Positions 1-9,609 are shown, counted from the stretch's first letter. The stretch: 64,000 bases of DNA from Nocardia thailandica NBRC 100428 (GCF_000308795.1 NZ_BAGK01000244.1:23368-87367), one strand, 5' to 3'. Notes: generated by a model from the sequence alone, not told the origin. Made by a program: numbers and translations.

Positions 1-81
1 TAGGAAGTGGCCGTCCGGTGCAGCGGGAGAATGGTTCCCGAGGCACCGGGCGGGCCCTGCCCGAGTTCGGAAGGAATCGAC

Positions 82-1098
82 GTGAACATTTCCACAACGA
101 CGGGCTTGGTCCAGGGTGTGGGACAGGCCCACGCCAAGACGATCCTGCTGGGCGAACACACCGTCGTCCACGGCACCCCTGCCATCGCTTTCCCCCTGCC
201 CGCGCTGCCGGTGCGCGCCGTCGCGCGCGTCCTGACCAGCGGTGAGACGCCGCTGGCCGCCCCCGACGGGCAGTTCCGTTTCAGCGCGGGCGACACCCCG
301 GCACCCGCGGGCACGCTGTCCGGACCGCGGGTCGCGGTCGAGGAGGCGCTGCGCCGCTGGGGCCTGGCCGACGCGCGCGTCGACATCCTGGTCGACTGCG
401 ACATCCCGCTGGCGCGCGGCCTCGGGTCGAGCGCGGCCTGCGCGGGCGCCGCGGTCCGCGCCGTCGCCGACCTGTACGGCCGTGTCCTCGACGAAGGCAC
501 CCTCTACGACCTCGTGCAGTGCGGCGAGCAGGTCGAGCACGGCCGCGCCAGCGGCATCGACGCCAGCACCGTGCTCGCCGCGGGTCCCATCCGCTTCCAC
601 GAGGGCCGCACGCGCCCGCTGGCCATCGACATGGACGCCGCCCTGATCATCGCCGACACCGGGGTCCCCGGGTCCACCCAGCGCGCCGTGGCGGGCGTGC
701 GCCGCGTGCTCGAGGCCGACCCGGCCCGCGCGCGGCGGCTGCTCGACCGCGCGGGCGAGCTGATCGCCGCCGCGGAGGACCAGCTCGCCACCGGCCGGGC
801 CGAGGAGCTGGGCGCCACGATGTCGCGCTTCCAGGAGCTGCTGGCCGAGCTCGGCGTCAGCACGCCCCACATCGACACCCTCGTCTCCGCCGCGCGCGAG
901 GCGGGCGCGTTCGGCGCCAAGCTGACCGGCGCCGGCCTGGGCGGATGCGTCCTCGCTCTCACCACACCGGCCGCCGCCGATACGGTGGGAGCTGCGCTGC
1001 GCCACGCCGGCGCGGCGCAGACCTGGACGGTCACCACCGGCAGCCTGGCCGCCGACGTCCCTATCCGCCTCGACTCCGGAATCGGTACCCACGCATGA
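82..1098 (+). CDS. mvk: Mevalonate kinase
   Basis: Phosphorylates mevalonate to 5-phosphomevalonate in the cytosol, the first of three ATP-dependent steps toward isopentenyl diphosphate. The 338-residue product is a GHMP kinase. Near the N-terminus is AHAKTILLGEHTVVHG. The ATP-binding loop GLGSSAACAGAAV follows, then ASGIDAST, and the C-terminal glycine motif KLTGAGLGGC. I chose GTG at 82 because GGAAGGAA sits just upstream; a GTG at 7 would add 25 residues without similarity to the family. Its stop overlaps the start of mvaD (ATGA), so the two are probably translationally coupled. The promoter lies before the window. The family and gene order match the Streptomyces sp. CL190 mevalonate cluster. 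Confidence 0.93.
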   Translation: MNISTTTGLVQGVGQAHAKTILLGEHTVVHGTPAIAFPLPALPVRAVARVLTSGETPLAAPDGQFRFSAGDTPAPAGTLSGPRVAVEEALRRWGLADARVDILVDCDIPLARGLGSSAACAGAAVRAVADLYGRVLDEGTLYDLVQCGEQVEHGRASGIDASTVLAAGPIRFHEGRTRPLAIDMDAALIIADTGVPGSTQRAVAGVRRVLEADPARARRLLDRAGELIAAAEDQLATGRAEELGATMSRFQELLAELGVSTPHIDTLVSAAREAGAFGAKLTGAGLGGCVLALTTPAAADTVGAALRHAGAAQTWTVTTGSLAADVPIRLDSGIGTHA

Positions 1099-2138
1099 CC
1101 ACACTCCCCGCATCTCCCGCCGCCCCGGCCGTCGCGGCGCGCGAGGGCGAGGCCGTCGCCGTCGCCCACCCCAACATCGCCCTGGTGAAGTACTGGGGCA
1201 AGCGCGACGAAGCGCTGTTCCTCCCCGTCACGGGGAGCCTGTCGATGACGCTGGACATCTTCCCGACCACCACGTCGGTGCGGCTGACCGACGCGGGCGC
1301 CGACGCCGTCGAGTTCAACGGCGCGCCCGCGAGCGGGGCCGCGGGCGCCAAGATCGAGAAGTTCCTGGAGCTGGTCCGCGCGAAGGCGGGCCGCACCGAG
1401 CGCGCCGCCGTGGTCACCCACAACGCCGGGCCGACGGGGGCGGGCCTCGCCTCCTCCGCGAGCGGGTTCGCCGCCCTGGCCACCGCGGCGGCCGCCGCCT
1501 ACGGCCTCGACTACGACGGTCGCGCGCTCTCGCGGCTGGCCCGGCGCGGCTCGGGTTCGGCCTCGCGGTCGATCTTCGGCGGTTTCGTGGTGTGGCACGC
1601 GGGCGAGGGCGAGGGTGAGGCGGGGGACCTGAGTTCCTTCGCGGAGCCGATCGGCGGCGACGAGCTCGACCCGGCCCTGGTGGTGGCCGTGGTCGCCGCG
1701 GGCGCGAAGGCCGTCTCGAGCCGCGACGCCATGCGGCAGACCACCGCGACCTCGCCGCTGTACCGGCCGTGGGCCGAGTCCTCGGTGACCGACCTGGCCG
1801 AGATGCGCGCGGCCGTCGCCCGCGGCGACCTGCCCGCCATCGGCGAGATCGCCGAGCGCAACGCCCTCGGCATGCACGCCACCATGCTCGCCGCCCGTCC
1901 CGGCATCCGCTACATGTCGCCGCACTCGCTGTCCGTCCTCGACGCGGTGCTCGCGCTGCGCAACGACGGCGTCGCGGCCTACGCCACCATGGACGCGGGA
2001 CCCAACGTGAAGATCCTCTGCGCCCGCGCCGACGCCCCCCGCGTCGCCGCCGCGGTCGACGCGCTCGGCGACTTCGTCACCACCCGCACCGCGCACATCG
2101 GTCCCGGCGCGTACCTGACCACGGACGCCGAGCGATGA
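1095..2138 (+). CDS. mvaD: Diphosphomevalonate decarboxylase
   Basis: Converts mevalonate 5-diphosphate to isopentenyl diphosphate with ATP and loss of CO2. The product has 347 residues. It carries the signature NIALVKYWGKRD near the N-terminus, the phosphate-binding segment GLASSASGFAALA, the SGSASRS segment and the catalytic-Asp region YATMDAGPNVKIL. These separate it from the mevalonate and phosphomevalonate kinases on either side. The start ATG overlaps the mvk stop and the stop overlaps the next ATG, so it is the second gene of a tightly coupled operon. Confidence 0.95.
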   Translation: MTTLPASPAAPAVAAREGEAVAVAHPNIALVKYWGKRDEALFLPVTGSLSMTLDIFPTTTSVRLTDAGADAVEFNGAPASGAAGAKIEKFLELVRAKAGRTERAAVVTHNAGPTGAGLASSASGFAALATAAAAAYGLDYDGRALSRLARRGSGSASRSIFGGFVVWHAGEGEGEAGDLSSFAEPIGGDELDPALVVAVVAAGAKAVSSRDAMRQTTATSPLYRPWAESSVTDLAEMRAAVARGDLPAIGEIAERNALGMHATMLAARPGIRYMSPHSLSVLDAVLALRNDGVAAYATMDAGPNVKILCARADAPRVAAAVDALGDFVTTRTAHIGPGAYLTTDAER

Positions 2139-3274
2139 TCAGCCGTCGCGCCCCGGGGAAGCTCTTCGTCGCCGGCGAATACGCCGTCGTCGAGCCGGGG
2201 CGGCACGCCGTGCTGGTCGCGGTGGACCGCTACGCGACCGTCACAGTGACGGAGTCCGAGAAGGTCACGCTCCGCACGGATCTCGACGGCGGACACGTCC
2301 TCGGCTGCCTCCGCTCCGGCGCGACACCGGGCCCGGACGCGACGCACGGCCCCCTCGTCCCGGACACCGCCGACGGCGCGGTGCCGCCGCGCTTCGCCTA
2401 CGTCTTCGCGGCCGTTTCGGTGCTCGAGCGGCTCCTCGCCGAACGCGGAATCGATGCCCGCCCCTACGCGCTCGACGTCCGCGCCGAGCTCGGGTCCACC
2501 GACGGCCGCAAGTACGGCCTCGGCTCCAGCGCCGCCGTCACGGTGGCGACGATCGACGCCCTCGGCGAGTTCCACGATCTCGGGCTGACGGTCATGGACC
2601 GCTACCGCCTCGCCATGCTCGCCACCATCGCGGTCAATCCCCGCGCCTCCGGCGGCGACATCGCCGCGAGCACCTGGGGCGGCTGGGTCGCCTACTCCGC
2701 GCCGGACCGGGCCGCGGTGACCGAACTGGCCGCCGCCGACGGCGTCGACACCGCGTTGGGCAAGCCGTGGCCCGGCCTGTCCGTGCGCCCGCTGCCCACC
2801 CCGGCCTCGGTGGAGCTGCTGGTCGGCTGGACTGGGTCACCCGCGTCCACCCCGGAGCTGGTCGCCGCGCTCGGCGCCCGGCGGGAGACGGCCGCGCGCC
2901 CCGAGGCGCAGCGCGCCCGCGCCGAGTTCGCGACCGGCAGCGACGCCTGCGTGCAGCGCCTGGTGACCGCGATCGAGGCCGACGACGCCGCCGCGATCCG
3001 TGCCGAGATCGACACCGCCCGCGCGCTGCTGCTCGACCTGGACGCCTTCTCCGGCCTCGGCATCATGACCCCGCTGCTGCACGCGCTGTGCGAGGCGGGC
3101 GCCGCGGTCGGCGCCGCGGCCAAACCGTCCGGCGCGGGCGGCGGTGACTGCGGCATCGCGATCGTCGGCCGCGATCGCGCCGGCGCCGCCGCCGAGCTCA
3201 CCGGCCGCTGGATCAGCGCGGGCATCGAGCCGCTGCCGCTGCGACTACACCCGTTCGAGGGAGACCGCGCATGA
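2135..3274 (+). CDS. Phosphomevalonate kinase
   Basis: Makes mevalonate 5-diphosphate from 5-phosphomevalonate. This 379-residue GHMP kinase starts MISRRAPGKLFVAGEYAVVE. It has the ATP loop GLGSSAAVTVATIDAL and a C-terminal PSGAGGGDCGIA motif. The RRAPGKLFVAGEYAV start and the position between mvaD and the isomerase are as in the Streptomyces CL190 cluster, where the third gene is phosphomevalonate kinase. Both ends overlap their neighbours by ATGA. I see no missing catalytic motif. Confidence 0.92.
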   Translation: MISRRAPGKLFVAGEYAVVEPGRHAVLVAVDRYATVTVTESEKVTLRTDLDGGHVLGCLRSGATPGPDATHGPLVPDTADGAVPPRFAYVFAAVSVLERLLAERGIDARPYALDVRAELGSTDGRKYGLGSSAAVTVATIDALGEFHDLGLTVMDRYRLAMLATIAVNPRASGGDIAASTWGGWVAYSAPDRAAVTELAAADGVDTALGKPWPGLSVRPLPTPASVELLVGWTGSPASTPELVAALGARRETAARPEAQRARAEFATGSDACVQRLVTAIEADDAAAIRAEIDTARALLLDLDAFSGLGIMTPLLHALCEAGAAVGAAAKPSGAGGGDCGIAIVGRDRAGAAAELTGRWISAGIEPLPLRLHPFEGDRA

Positions 3275-4371
3275 TCGCCGACCGCAAGGACGACCACGTA
3301 CGCCACGCCGTCGAACACCGGCGCGCCCAGTCCGGCGGCAACGACTTCGACGACATCGGTTTCGTGCACCACGCCCTCGCCGGCATCGACACCGCCGATG
3401 TCACCCTCGGCGTCGAGTTCGCCGGGAAGCACTGGGACACACCGCTCTACGTCAACGCCATGACCGGCGGCAGCGTCGGCACCGGCGAGATCAACCGCCA
3501 GCTGGCCATCGCCGCGCGCGAGACCGGCGTGCCCATCGCGTCCGGTTCGATGAGCGCCTTCTTCCGCGATCCCGCCGCCGCGCCGACCTATCGCGTACTG
3601 CGCCAGGAGAATCCGCACGGATTCGTGATGGCCAACGTGAACGCCAACGCGACCCCCGATCAGGCGCGCAGCGCCATCGACCTGCTCGAGGCCGACGCGC
3701 TGCAGATCCACCTCAATGCCGTGCAGGAAGTGGTCATGCCCGAGGGCGACCGCGCCTTCGCGGACTGGCCGCGCCGCATCGAGGCCATCGTCGCGGCCGT
3801 CCCGGTCCCGGTGATCGTCAAGGAGGTCGGGTTCGGCCTCAGCCGTCAGACGGTCACCTGGCTGCGCGACGCGGGAGTCGCGGTCGCCGATGTCGGCGGT
3901 CGCGGCGGCACCAACTTCGCCCGGATCGAGAACGATCGCCGGGCGGCCGCGGACTTCGCGTTCATCGAAGGCTGGGGACAGTCCACCCCCAGCTGCCTGC
4001 TGGACTGTGCCGGGCTCACCGGCATCGACATCGCCGCATCCGGCGGGATCCGTTCACCACTGGACATCGCCCGAGCACTCGCGTTGGGGGCGAGTGCGAC
4101 CGGCGTCGCGGGTGTCTTCCTCGAGACGCTCGTCAGCCACGACACCGAGACCCTGGTCCGGCAGATCCGCACCTGGACCGACCAGTTGCGCAACATCCTG
4201 ACCGTGCTCGGTGCCCACACCCCCGCGGACCTGATCGGCACCGACGTGCTGGTCTCCGGGGAGGTGGCGAGCTTCTGCCGGCTGCGCGGCATCGACGTGG
4301 CGTCCCTCGCCCACCGGAGCCTCTGGTGGCGCGAATCGAAAGTCCGAGAAGGAGGAGTCATCCATGACTGA
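3271..4371 (+). CDS. fni: Type 2 isopentenyl-diphosphate delta-isomerase (FMN-dependent)
   Basis: Interconverts isopentenyl and dimethylallyl diphosphate, using reduced FMN in a TIM barrel. The 366-residue protein begins MIADRKDDHVRHAVEHR, as type 2 enzymes do. It has MTGGSVGTGEINRQLA, SGSMSAFFRDP, the barrel strand VKEVGFG and the phosphate-binding ASGGIRSPLDIARAL. It is not the metal-dependent type 1 (Nudix) isomerase. It starts inside the stop of the upstream kinase. Its last 8 bases overlap the reductase gene, whose strong ribosome site AAGGAGGAG lies within this gene's 3' end. Confidence 0.95.
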   Translation: MIADRKDDHVRHAVEHRRAQSGGNDFDDIGFVHHALAGIDTADVTLGVEFAGKHWDTPLYVNAMTGGSVGTGEINRQLAIAARETGVPIASGSMSAFFRDPAAAPTYRVLRQENPHGFVMANVNANATPDQARSAIDLLEADALQIHLNAVQEVVMPEGDRAFADWPRRIEAIVAAVPVPVIVKEVGFGLSRQTVTWLRDAGVAVADVGGRGGTNFARIENDRRAAADFAFIEGWGQSTPSCLLDCAGLTGIDIAASGGIRSPLDIARALALGASATGVAGVFLETLVSHDTETLVRQIRTWTDQLRNILTVLGAHTPADLIGTDVLVSGEVASFCRLRGIDVASLAHRSLWWRESKVREGGVIHD

Positions 4372-5422
4372 CACGCCGTTTGCGGCTGTCCCGATGCAGT
4401 GGGTCGGCCCCGCGCGTATCACCGGCAACGTCGTCGACGACGCCGTCGAGTTCCCCCTGGCCACCTACGAGACGCCGCTGTGGCCGTCCGTCGGCCGGGG
4501 TGCGCGGATCAGCACGCTGACCGAGAAGGGCATCGTCGCCACCCTGCTCGACGAGCGCATGACCCGGTCGATCCTGCTCGAGGCCGACGACGCCTACACC
4601 GCGCTGACCACCGTCCGCCTGCTCGAGAGCAACCTCGCGCAGCTGCAGGAAGTGGTCTCCGGCAGCAGCCGTTTCGCCAAGCTGATCGAGCTCAACCATC
4701 AGATCGCGGGCAACCTGCTGTTCCTGCGTTTCGAGTTCACCACCGGTGACGCCTCCGGGCACAACATGGCCACCCTGGCCAGCGATCACCTGATGGACCA
4801 CATCCTGTCCACCTATCCGGGTGTGCGCTACGGCTCCATCTCGGGCAACTTCTGCACCGACAAGAAGGCCACCGCGGTCAACGGCATCCTCGGCCGCGGC
4901 AAGAACGTGGTGACCGAGCTGCTGATCCCGCGCGACGTGGTCGAGAAGCGCCTGCACACCACCGCCGACAAGGTGGTGCAGCTCAACATCCGCAAGAACC
5001 TCATCGGCACCCTGCTCGCCGGTGGAATCCGTTCCGCCAACGCGCATTACGCCAACATGCTGCTGGCCTTCTACCTGGCGACCGGCCAGGACGCGGCCAA
5101 CATCGTCGAAGGGTCACAGGGCGTCACCCACGCCGAGGACCGCGACGGCGACCTCTACTTCTCCTGCACCCTGCCCAACCTGATCGTCGGCACCGTCGGC
5201 AACGGCAAGCACGCCAGCTTCGTCGACGAGAACCTGGAGCGTCTCGGCTGCCGGGAGGACCGGGAGCCGGGGGAGAACGCGCGCCGACTGGCGGTCATCG
5301 GCGCGGCGAGCGTGCTGTGCGGCGAACTGTCGCTGATGGCAGCCCAGACCAATCGTGGCGAGCTGATGCGCGCCCACACCCAATTCGAGCGGTCCACCAC
5401 GAGCAACGGAACTCCAGCATGA
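4364..5422 (+). CDS. mvaA: Hydroxymethylglutaryl-CoA reductase
   Basis: Reduces HMG-CoA to mevalonate with NAD(P)H, the committed step of the pathway. At 352 residues it is the catalytic domain alone, with no membrane segments, as in the Streptomyces enzyme. Motifs seen are TGDASGHNM (substrate-binding region), SGNFCTDKKATAVNG with the catalytic lysine, GTVGNG near the cofactor site, and a late histidine in LMRAHTQF. The start ATG at 4364 follows AAGGAGGAG at 4349-4357, the strongest ribosome site in the operon, which suggests extra translation of this rate-limiting enzyme. Confidence 0.95.
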   Translation: MTDTPFAAVPMQWVGPARITGNVVDDAVEFPLATYETPLWPSVGRGARISTLTEKGIVATLLDERMTRSILLEADDAYTALTTVRLLESNLAQLQEVVSGSSRFAKLIELNHQIAGNLLFLRFEFTTGDASGHNMATLASDHLMDHILSTYPGVRYGSISGNFCTDKKATAVNGILGRGKNVVTELLIPRDVVEKRLHTTADKVVQLNIRKNLIGTLLAGGIRSANAHYANMLLAFYLATGQDAANIVEGSQGVTHAEDRDGDLYFSCTLPNLIVGTVGNGKHASFVDENLERLGCREDREPGENARRLAVIGAASVLCGELSLMAAQTNRGELMRAHTQFERSTTSNGTPA

Positions 5423-6591
5423 GCACACAGCCGGTCGGCATCCACGACCTCTCCTTCGCCACCACCCACTACTTCCTCGACCACGCGGTCCTCGCCGAGC
5501 GTCTCGGCGTCGACCGCGACAAGTTCTACCTCGGCATCGGCCAGGAGAAGATGAGCGTCGCCGCCGCCGACGAGGACATCGTCACCCTCGCCGCGGCCGC
5601 CGCCAAGCCGATCCTCGAGCGCCACGGCACCGAGGGCATCCGCACCGTGCTGCTGGCCACCGAGACCGGCGTCGACCAGTCCAAGGCCGCCGCCCTGTAC
5701 CTGCATTCGCTGATCGGGCTGCCCAACACCGCCCGCGTCGTCGAGCTCAAGCAGGCCTGCTACGGCGGCACCGCCGGCCTGGCGTTCGCGGCGGGCCTGA
5801 TCGCCCGCGACCCGTCCGAGCGGGTGCTGGTGATCGCCGCCGACATCGCCAAGTACGAGCTCGACACCCCCGGCGAGCCGACCCAGGGCGCCGCGGCGGT
5901 CGCCATGCTGATCAGCGCGAACCCCGCGATCGTCACGCTGGATCCGCAACAGGGCCTCTACAGCGCCGACATCATGGACTTCTGGCGGCCCAACTACCGC
6001 TCCGAGGCCATCGTCGACGGCAAGACCTCGGTCAACGCGTACCAGAAGGCCGCACAGGAGGCCTGGACCGACTACCGCAGGCGGGGCGGCCGCGAGCTCA
6101 CCGAGTTCGCCGCCTTCTGCTACCACCAGCCCTTCACCAAGATGGCCTACAAAGCCCACAAGCACCTGCTGGAGAGCCAGGGCTTCACCGCCGACGCCGC
6201 CGACATCGACGCCGCGATCAAGCTCACCACCCTCTACAACCGGACCGTCGGCAACAGCTACACCGCCTCGCTGTACCTCGGCCTCGCGGCGCTGCTCGAT
6301 CACGCCGACGACCTGACCGGCAAGCCGCTGGCCTTCCTGAGCTACGGCTCCGGCGCCGTCGCCGAATTCTTCAGCGGCACGGTCCAGCCCGGCTACCGCG
6401 AGCACATCCGCACCGCGGCCAACCAGGCGGCGATCGACTCCCGCGAGCCCATCGACTACGCGCACTACCGCGCGCTGCACGAGGCCGCCTCGCCGTCCGA
6501 CGGCGCCTACCACGCCACCGCGGAAGAGACCCGCCGCCCGTACCGGCTGGCCGCGATCTCGGGGCACAAACGCATCTACGAAGCCCGATGA
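5419..6591 (+). CDS. mvaS: Hydroxymethylglutaryl-CoA synthase
   Basis: Condenses acetyl-CoA with acetoacetyl-CoA to HMG-CoA. The 390-residue protein has the thiolase-fold triad: a glutamate in LLATETGVD (about residue 82), the nucleophile in VELKQACYGGTAGL (Cys about 114) and a histidine in CYHQPFTKMAY. The start overlaps the reductase stop (ATGA). This completes a pathway from acetyl units to IPP within one operon. The gene order (kinase, decarboxylase, kinase, isomerase, reductase, synthase) is that of Streptomyces CL190. Confidence 0.95.
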   Translation: MSTQPVGIHDLSFATTHYFLDHAVLAERLGVDRDKFYLGIGQEKMSVAAADEDIVTLAAAAAKPILERHGTEGIRTVLLATETGVDQSKAAALYLHSLIGLPNTARVVELKQACYGGTAGLAFAAGLIARDPSERVLVIAADIAKYELDTPGEPTQGAAAVAMLISANPAIVTLDPQQGLYSADIMDFWRPNYRSEAIVDGKTSVNAYQKAAQEAWTDYRRRGGRELTEFAAFCYHQPFTKMAYKAHKHLLESQGFTADAADIDAAIKLTTLYNRTVGNSYTASLYLGLAALLDHADDLTGKPLAFLSYGSGAVAEFFSGTVQPGYREHIRTAANQAAIDSREPIDYAHYRALHEAASPSDGAYHATAEETRRPYRLAAISGHKRIYEAR

Positions 6592-6599
6592 GGTAATTC

Positions 6600-8105
6600 A
6601 TGAGCAAGGAAACAGCCCCGGCGGACGCCGCCGGGGCAGTTCGGCACACCCAGATACTGATCATCGGCAGCGGCCTGTCGGGCGTCGGCACCGCCGTGCG
6701 CCTCACCCAGGAGGGCATCACCGACTTCCTGGTGCTCGAACGCAGCGACGACGTCGGCGGCACCTGGCGCTACAACACCTATCCCGGCGCGGGGTGCGAC
6801 GTGCCCTCGCACCTGTACTCCTACTCCTTCGCGCTGAACCCGGACTGGTCGCGGTCCTTCTCGCCCCAGGCCGAGATCCACCGCTACATCCGCGGGGTCG
6901 CCGAGCGCTACGGCGTCCTGGACAAGCACCTGTTCGGCACCGAGATGACCGCGGCCCGCTGGGACGAGTCGGCCGGGCAGTGGGAGGTGCAGACCACCAA
7001 GGGCGCCTTCACGGCCGAGATCGTGGTCTCCGCGGCGGGCGTGCTCGCCGAGCCGAGACTGCCCGACATCAAGGGCATCTCGGAGTTCGAGGGCGAGATC
7101 TTCCATTCCGCGCGCTGGAACCACGACTCCGACCTGACCGGCAAGCGCGTCGCCGTCATCGGTACCGGCGCCTCGGCGGTGCAGATCGTGCCGTCGATCG
7201 CGGGCCGGGTCGCGCGGCTCGACGTGTACCAGCGGACCGCCACCTGGGTGATGCCGCACTTCCTGCGGCCCTACTTCGCGGTGGAACGGCTGGCGTTCAA
7301 GCACATTCCCGGCCTGCAGCGACTCATCCGCGGCCTGATCTACGCCAACCGGGAACTGCTGGTCGTCACCCAGGCCAAGTACCCGCGCACCGCCGTCGCG
7401 CTCGAGATCATCGCCCGCGTCAAGCTGTGGCTCGAGGTGCGCGATCGCGAACTGCGGCGCAAGCTCACCCCGACCCACCGGGCCGGCTGCAAGCGGCTGC
7501 TCACCTCGAACCGCTACCTGCCCGCGCTGACCCGCGACAACGTCGAGCTGGTCACCGACGGGATCGCCGAGGTGCGCGCGCATTCCATCGTCACCGAGGA
7601 CGGCACCGAACGCGAGGTCGACGCCATCGTCCTCGCCACGGGCTTCCACGTGGCCGATTCGCCCACCTACAACCTGTTCGCGGGCCGCGACGGGCGCACG
7701 CTGGCCGAGGTCGCCGACAAGGTCGGTTACCGCACCTACAAGGGCACCACGGTCAACAACTTCCCGAACCTGTTCCTCATGCTGGGGGCCAACTCCGGCC
7801 TGAACTACACCTCGCTGATCTACGTCATCGAGTCCCAGATCAACTACCTGATCAAGGCGATCGACACCATGCGCGAGCGCGGGCTCCGCTCGGTGGAGGT
7901 CCGCGAGGACGCCCTCGAGACCTACAACGCCGACGTGCGGGACAAGATGTCGCGCAGCGTGTGGGTCACCGGCGGCTGCGACAGCTGGTTCCTCGACCAG
8001 CAGGGCAACAACTCCGCGCTGTGGCCGGACTTCAGCTTCCGCTACCGGAACAAGCTGCGCGAGTTCGACATCGACGCCTACGAGACGACGGCGAGGACGG
8101 CATGA
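6600..8105 (+). CDS. FAD-dependent monooxygenase, Baeyer-Villiger type (first of a tandem pair)
   Basis: A 501-residue class B flavoprotein monooxygenase. The N-terminal FAD Rossmann motif is IIGSGLSGVG. Next is the Baeyer-Villiger fingerprint FEGEIFHSARWN, where the position after Trp is Asn rather than the usual Pro or Asp. A second NADPH Rossmann motif is VIGTGASA. It probably oxidises a ketone or lipophilic carbonyl; the substrate is unknown. It starts 8 bases after mvaS with GAGG upstream, so it belongs to the mevalonate operon, and its stop overlaps the next paralogue. An isoprenoid-derived substrate is an inference from this position only. Confidence 0.85.
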   Translation: MSKETAPADAAGAVRHTQILIIGSGLSGVGTAVRLTQEGITDFLVLERSDDVGGTWRYNTYPGAGCDVPSHLYSYSFALNPDWSRSFSPQAEIHRYIRGVAERYGVLDKHLFGTEMTAARWDESAGQWEVQTTKGAFTAEIVVSAAGVLAEPRLPDIKGISEFEGEIFHSARWNHDSDLTGKRVAVIGTGASAVQIVPSIAGRVARLDVYQRTATWVMPHFLRPYFAVERLAFKHIPGLQRLIRGLIYANRELLVVTQAKYPRTAVALEIIARVKLWLEVRDRELRRKLTPTHRAGCKRLLTSNRYLPALTRDNVELVTDGIAEVRAHSIVTEDGTEREVDAIVLATGFHVADSPTYNLFAGRDGRTLAEVADKVGYRTYKGTTVNNFPNLFLMLGANSGLNYTSLIYVIESQINYLIKAIDTMRERGLRSVEVREDALETYNADVRDKMSRSVWVTGGCDSWFLDQQGNNSALWPDFSFRYRNKLREFDIDAYETTARTA

Positions 8106-9604
8106 GCGAGACGACTCCCCGGCACTTCCGGGTGGCCATCATGGGCGCGGGCTTCTCCGGGCTCGGCCTCGCCATCGAGCTGACCCGGCGCGGCTTCACC
8201 GACTTCATCGTGCACGAGCGCGGCGACGACGTCGGCGGCACCTGGCGCGACAACACCTACCCCGGTGCGGGCTGCGACGTGCCCTCGCAGCTGTACTCCT
8301 ACTCCTTCGCCCCGAATCCGGAATGGACGCAGTCCTTCTCGAATCAGGCCGAGATCCTGCGGTACATGCGCGACGTCGCCGACACCTACGGCGTGCGGGA
8401 CCGGATCGAGTTCGGGTCCGCCGTCACCGGCGCGCGCTGGAACGACGAGACCGCCCGCTGGGAGGGGCAGACCACCAAGGGCCCCTTCACCGCGGACATC
8501 GCGGTCTCGGCGGCGGGCCCGCTGAGCGCCCCGAACCTGCCGGACATCAAGGGCCTGAGCACCTTCGAGGGTCCGATGTTCCATTCCGCGCGCTGGGACG
8601 CCGACTTCGATCCGGCGGGCAAGCGGGTGGCGGTCGTCGGCACCGGCGCCTCGGCGATCCAGATCGTGCCCGCCATCGCGGGCGACACCGCGCGTCTCGA
8701 CCTGTACCAGCGCTCGGCGCCGTGGGTGCTGCCCCGCGTCGGGCATCGCTACACCGCGCTGGAACGATTCGCCTACCGCCGCGTCCCCGGGGCGCAGCGG
8801 CTGGCGCGCAACGCCATCTACTGGCTGCGTGAGTCGTTCGTGCTGTGGCAGGCCAAGTTCCCGTTCGTCGCCGACCTGGTCGGGCTCGTCGCGCGGGCCA
8901 AGATCCGCTGGGAGATCCGCGATCCGGAGCTGCGGGCGAAGGTCACGCCGAAGTACCGGCTCGGCTGCAAGCGCATGCTGATCTCGAACAACTACTACCA
9001 GGCGCTCGCCCGCGACAACGTGGACGTGGTGACCGACGGGATCGCCGAGATCCGCGGGAACACGATCGTGGCCGCCGACGGCACCGAGCGCGAGGTCGAC
9101 GCCCTCGTGTTCGCCACCGGTTTCAAGATCACCGACTCGCCCACCTACGACATGATCACCGGGCGGGACGGGCGCACCCTGGCGGAGATGTTCGCCACCG
9201 AGGGCATCGCGGCCTACAAGGGCAGCGCCGTCGCGAACTTCCCGAACGTGTTCGTCATGCTCGGCCCCAACTCCGCGCTGAGCTACACCTCGGCCATCAT
9301 CACCATCGAATGCCAGATCGCCTACATCGCCGACGCGATCGCCACCTTCGAGCGGGAGGGGCTGCGCACGGTGGAGGTGCGCAAGGACGTGCAGCAGGAC
9401 TACAACGCGACGCTGCAGGCCAAGTTCCCCGGCACCGTGTGGGCCGACGGCGGCTGCCACAGCTGGTTCGTCGACGCCGAGGGCCACAACGCCACCCTGT
9501 GGCCGGATTTCAGTTTCCGGTTCCGGAAGGCGCTGCGTCGCTTCGACATCGACGCCTACGACGTCACCCGCCAGCCGGCGCAGGAGGCCGTCGCGGCGGA
9601 GTGA
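8102..9604 (+). CDS. FAD-dependent monooxygenase, Baeyer-Villiger type (second of a tandem pair)
   Basis: A 500-residue paralogue of the upstream gene, similar along its whole length. Shared segments include TYPGAGCDVPS, the pattern GGC-x-SWF near the C-terminus, and WPDFSFR. FAD motif IMGAGFSGLG, fingerprint FEGPMFHSARWD (canonical Asp) and NADPH motif VVGTGASA are all intact, so both copies look functional. The start overlaps the preceding stop (ATGA). The pair most likely arose by tandem duplication and then diverged in substrate. It is the last gene of the operon and faces a strong hairpin. Confidence 0.85.
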   Translation: MSETTPRHFRVAIMGAGFSGLGLAIELTRRGFTDFIVHERGDDVGGTWRDNTYPGAGCDVPSQLYSYSFAPNPEWTQSFSNQAEILRYMRDVADTYGVRDRIEFGSAVTGARWNDETARWEGQTTKGPFTADIAVSAAGPLSAPNLPDIKGLSTFEGPMFHSARWDADFDPAGKRVAVVGTGASAIQIVPAIAGDTARLDLYQRSAPWVLPRVGHRYTALERFAYRRVPGAQRLARNAIYWLRESFVLWQAKFPFVADLVGLVARAKIRWEIRDPELRAKVTPKYRLGCKRMLISNNYYQALARDNVDVVTDGIAEIRGNTIVAADGTEREVDALVFATGFKITDSPTYDMITGRDGRTLAEMFATEGIAAYKGSAVANFPNVFVMLGPNSALSYTSAIITIECQIAYIADAIATFEREGLRTVEVRKDVQQDYNATLQAKFPGTVWADGGCHSWFVDAEGHNATLWPDFSFRFRKALRRFDIDAYDVTRQPAQEAVAAE

Positions 9605-9609
9605 ACCGG

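Noticed and set aside
1..81. A longer mevalonate kinase starting at base 7
   Set aside because: No spaced ribosome site and the extra 25 residues do not resemble the family; GTG 82 has GGAAGGAA.
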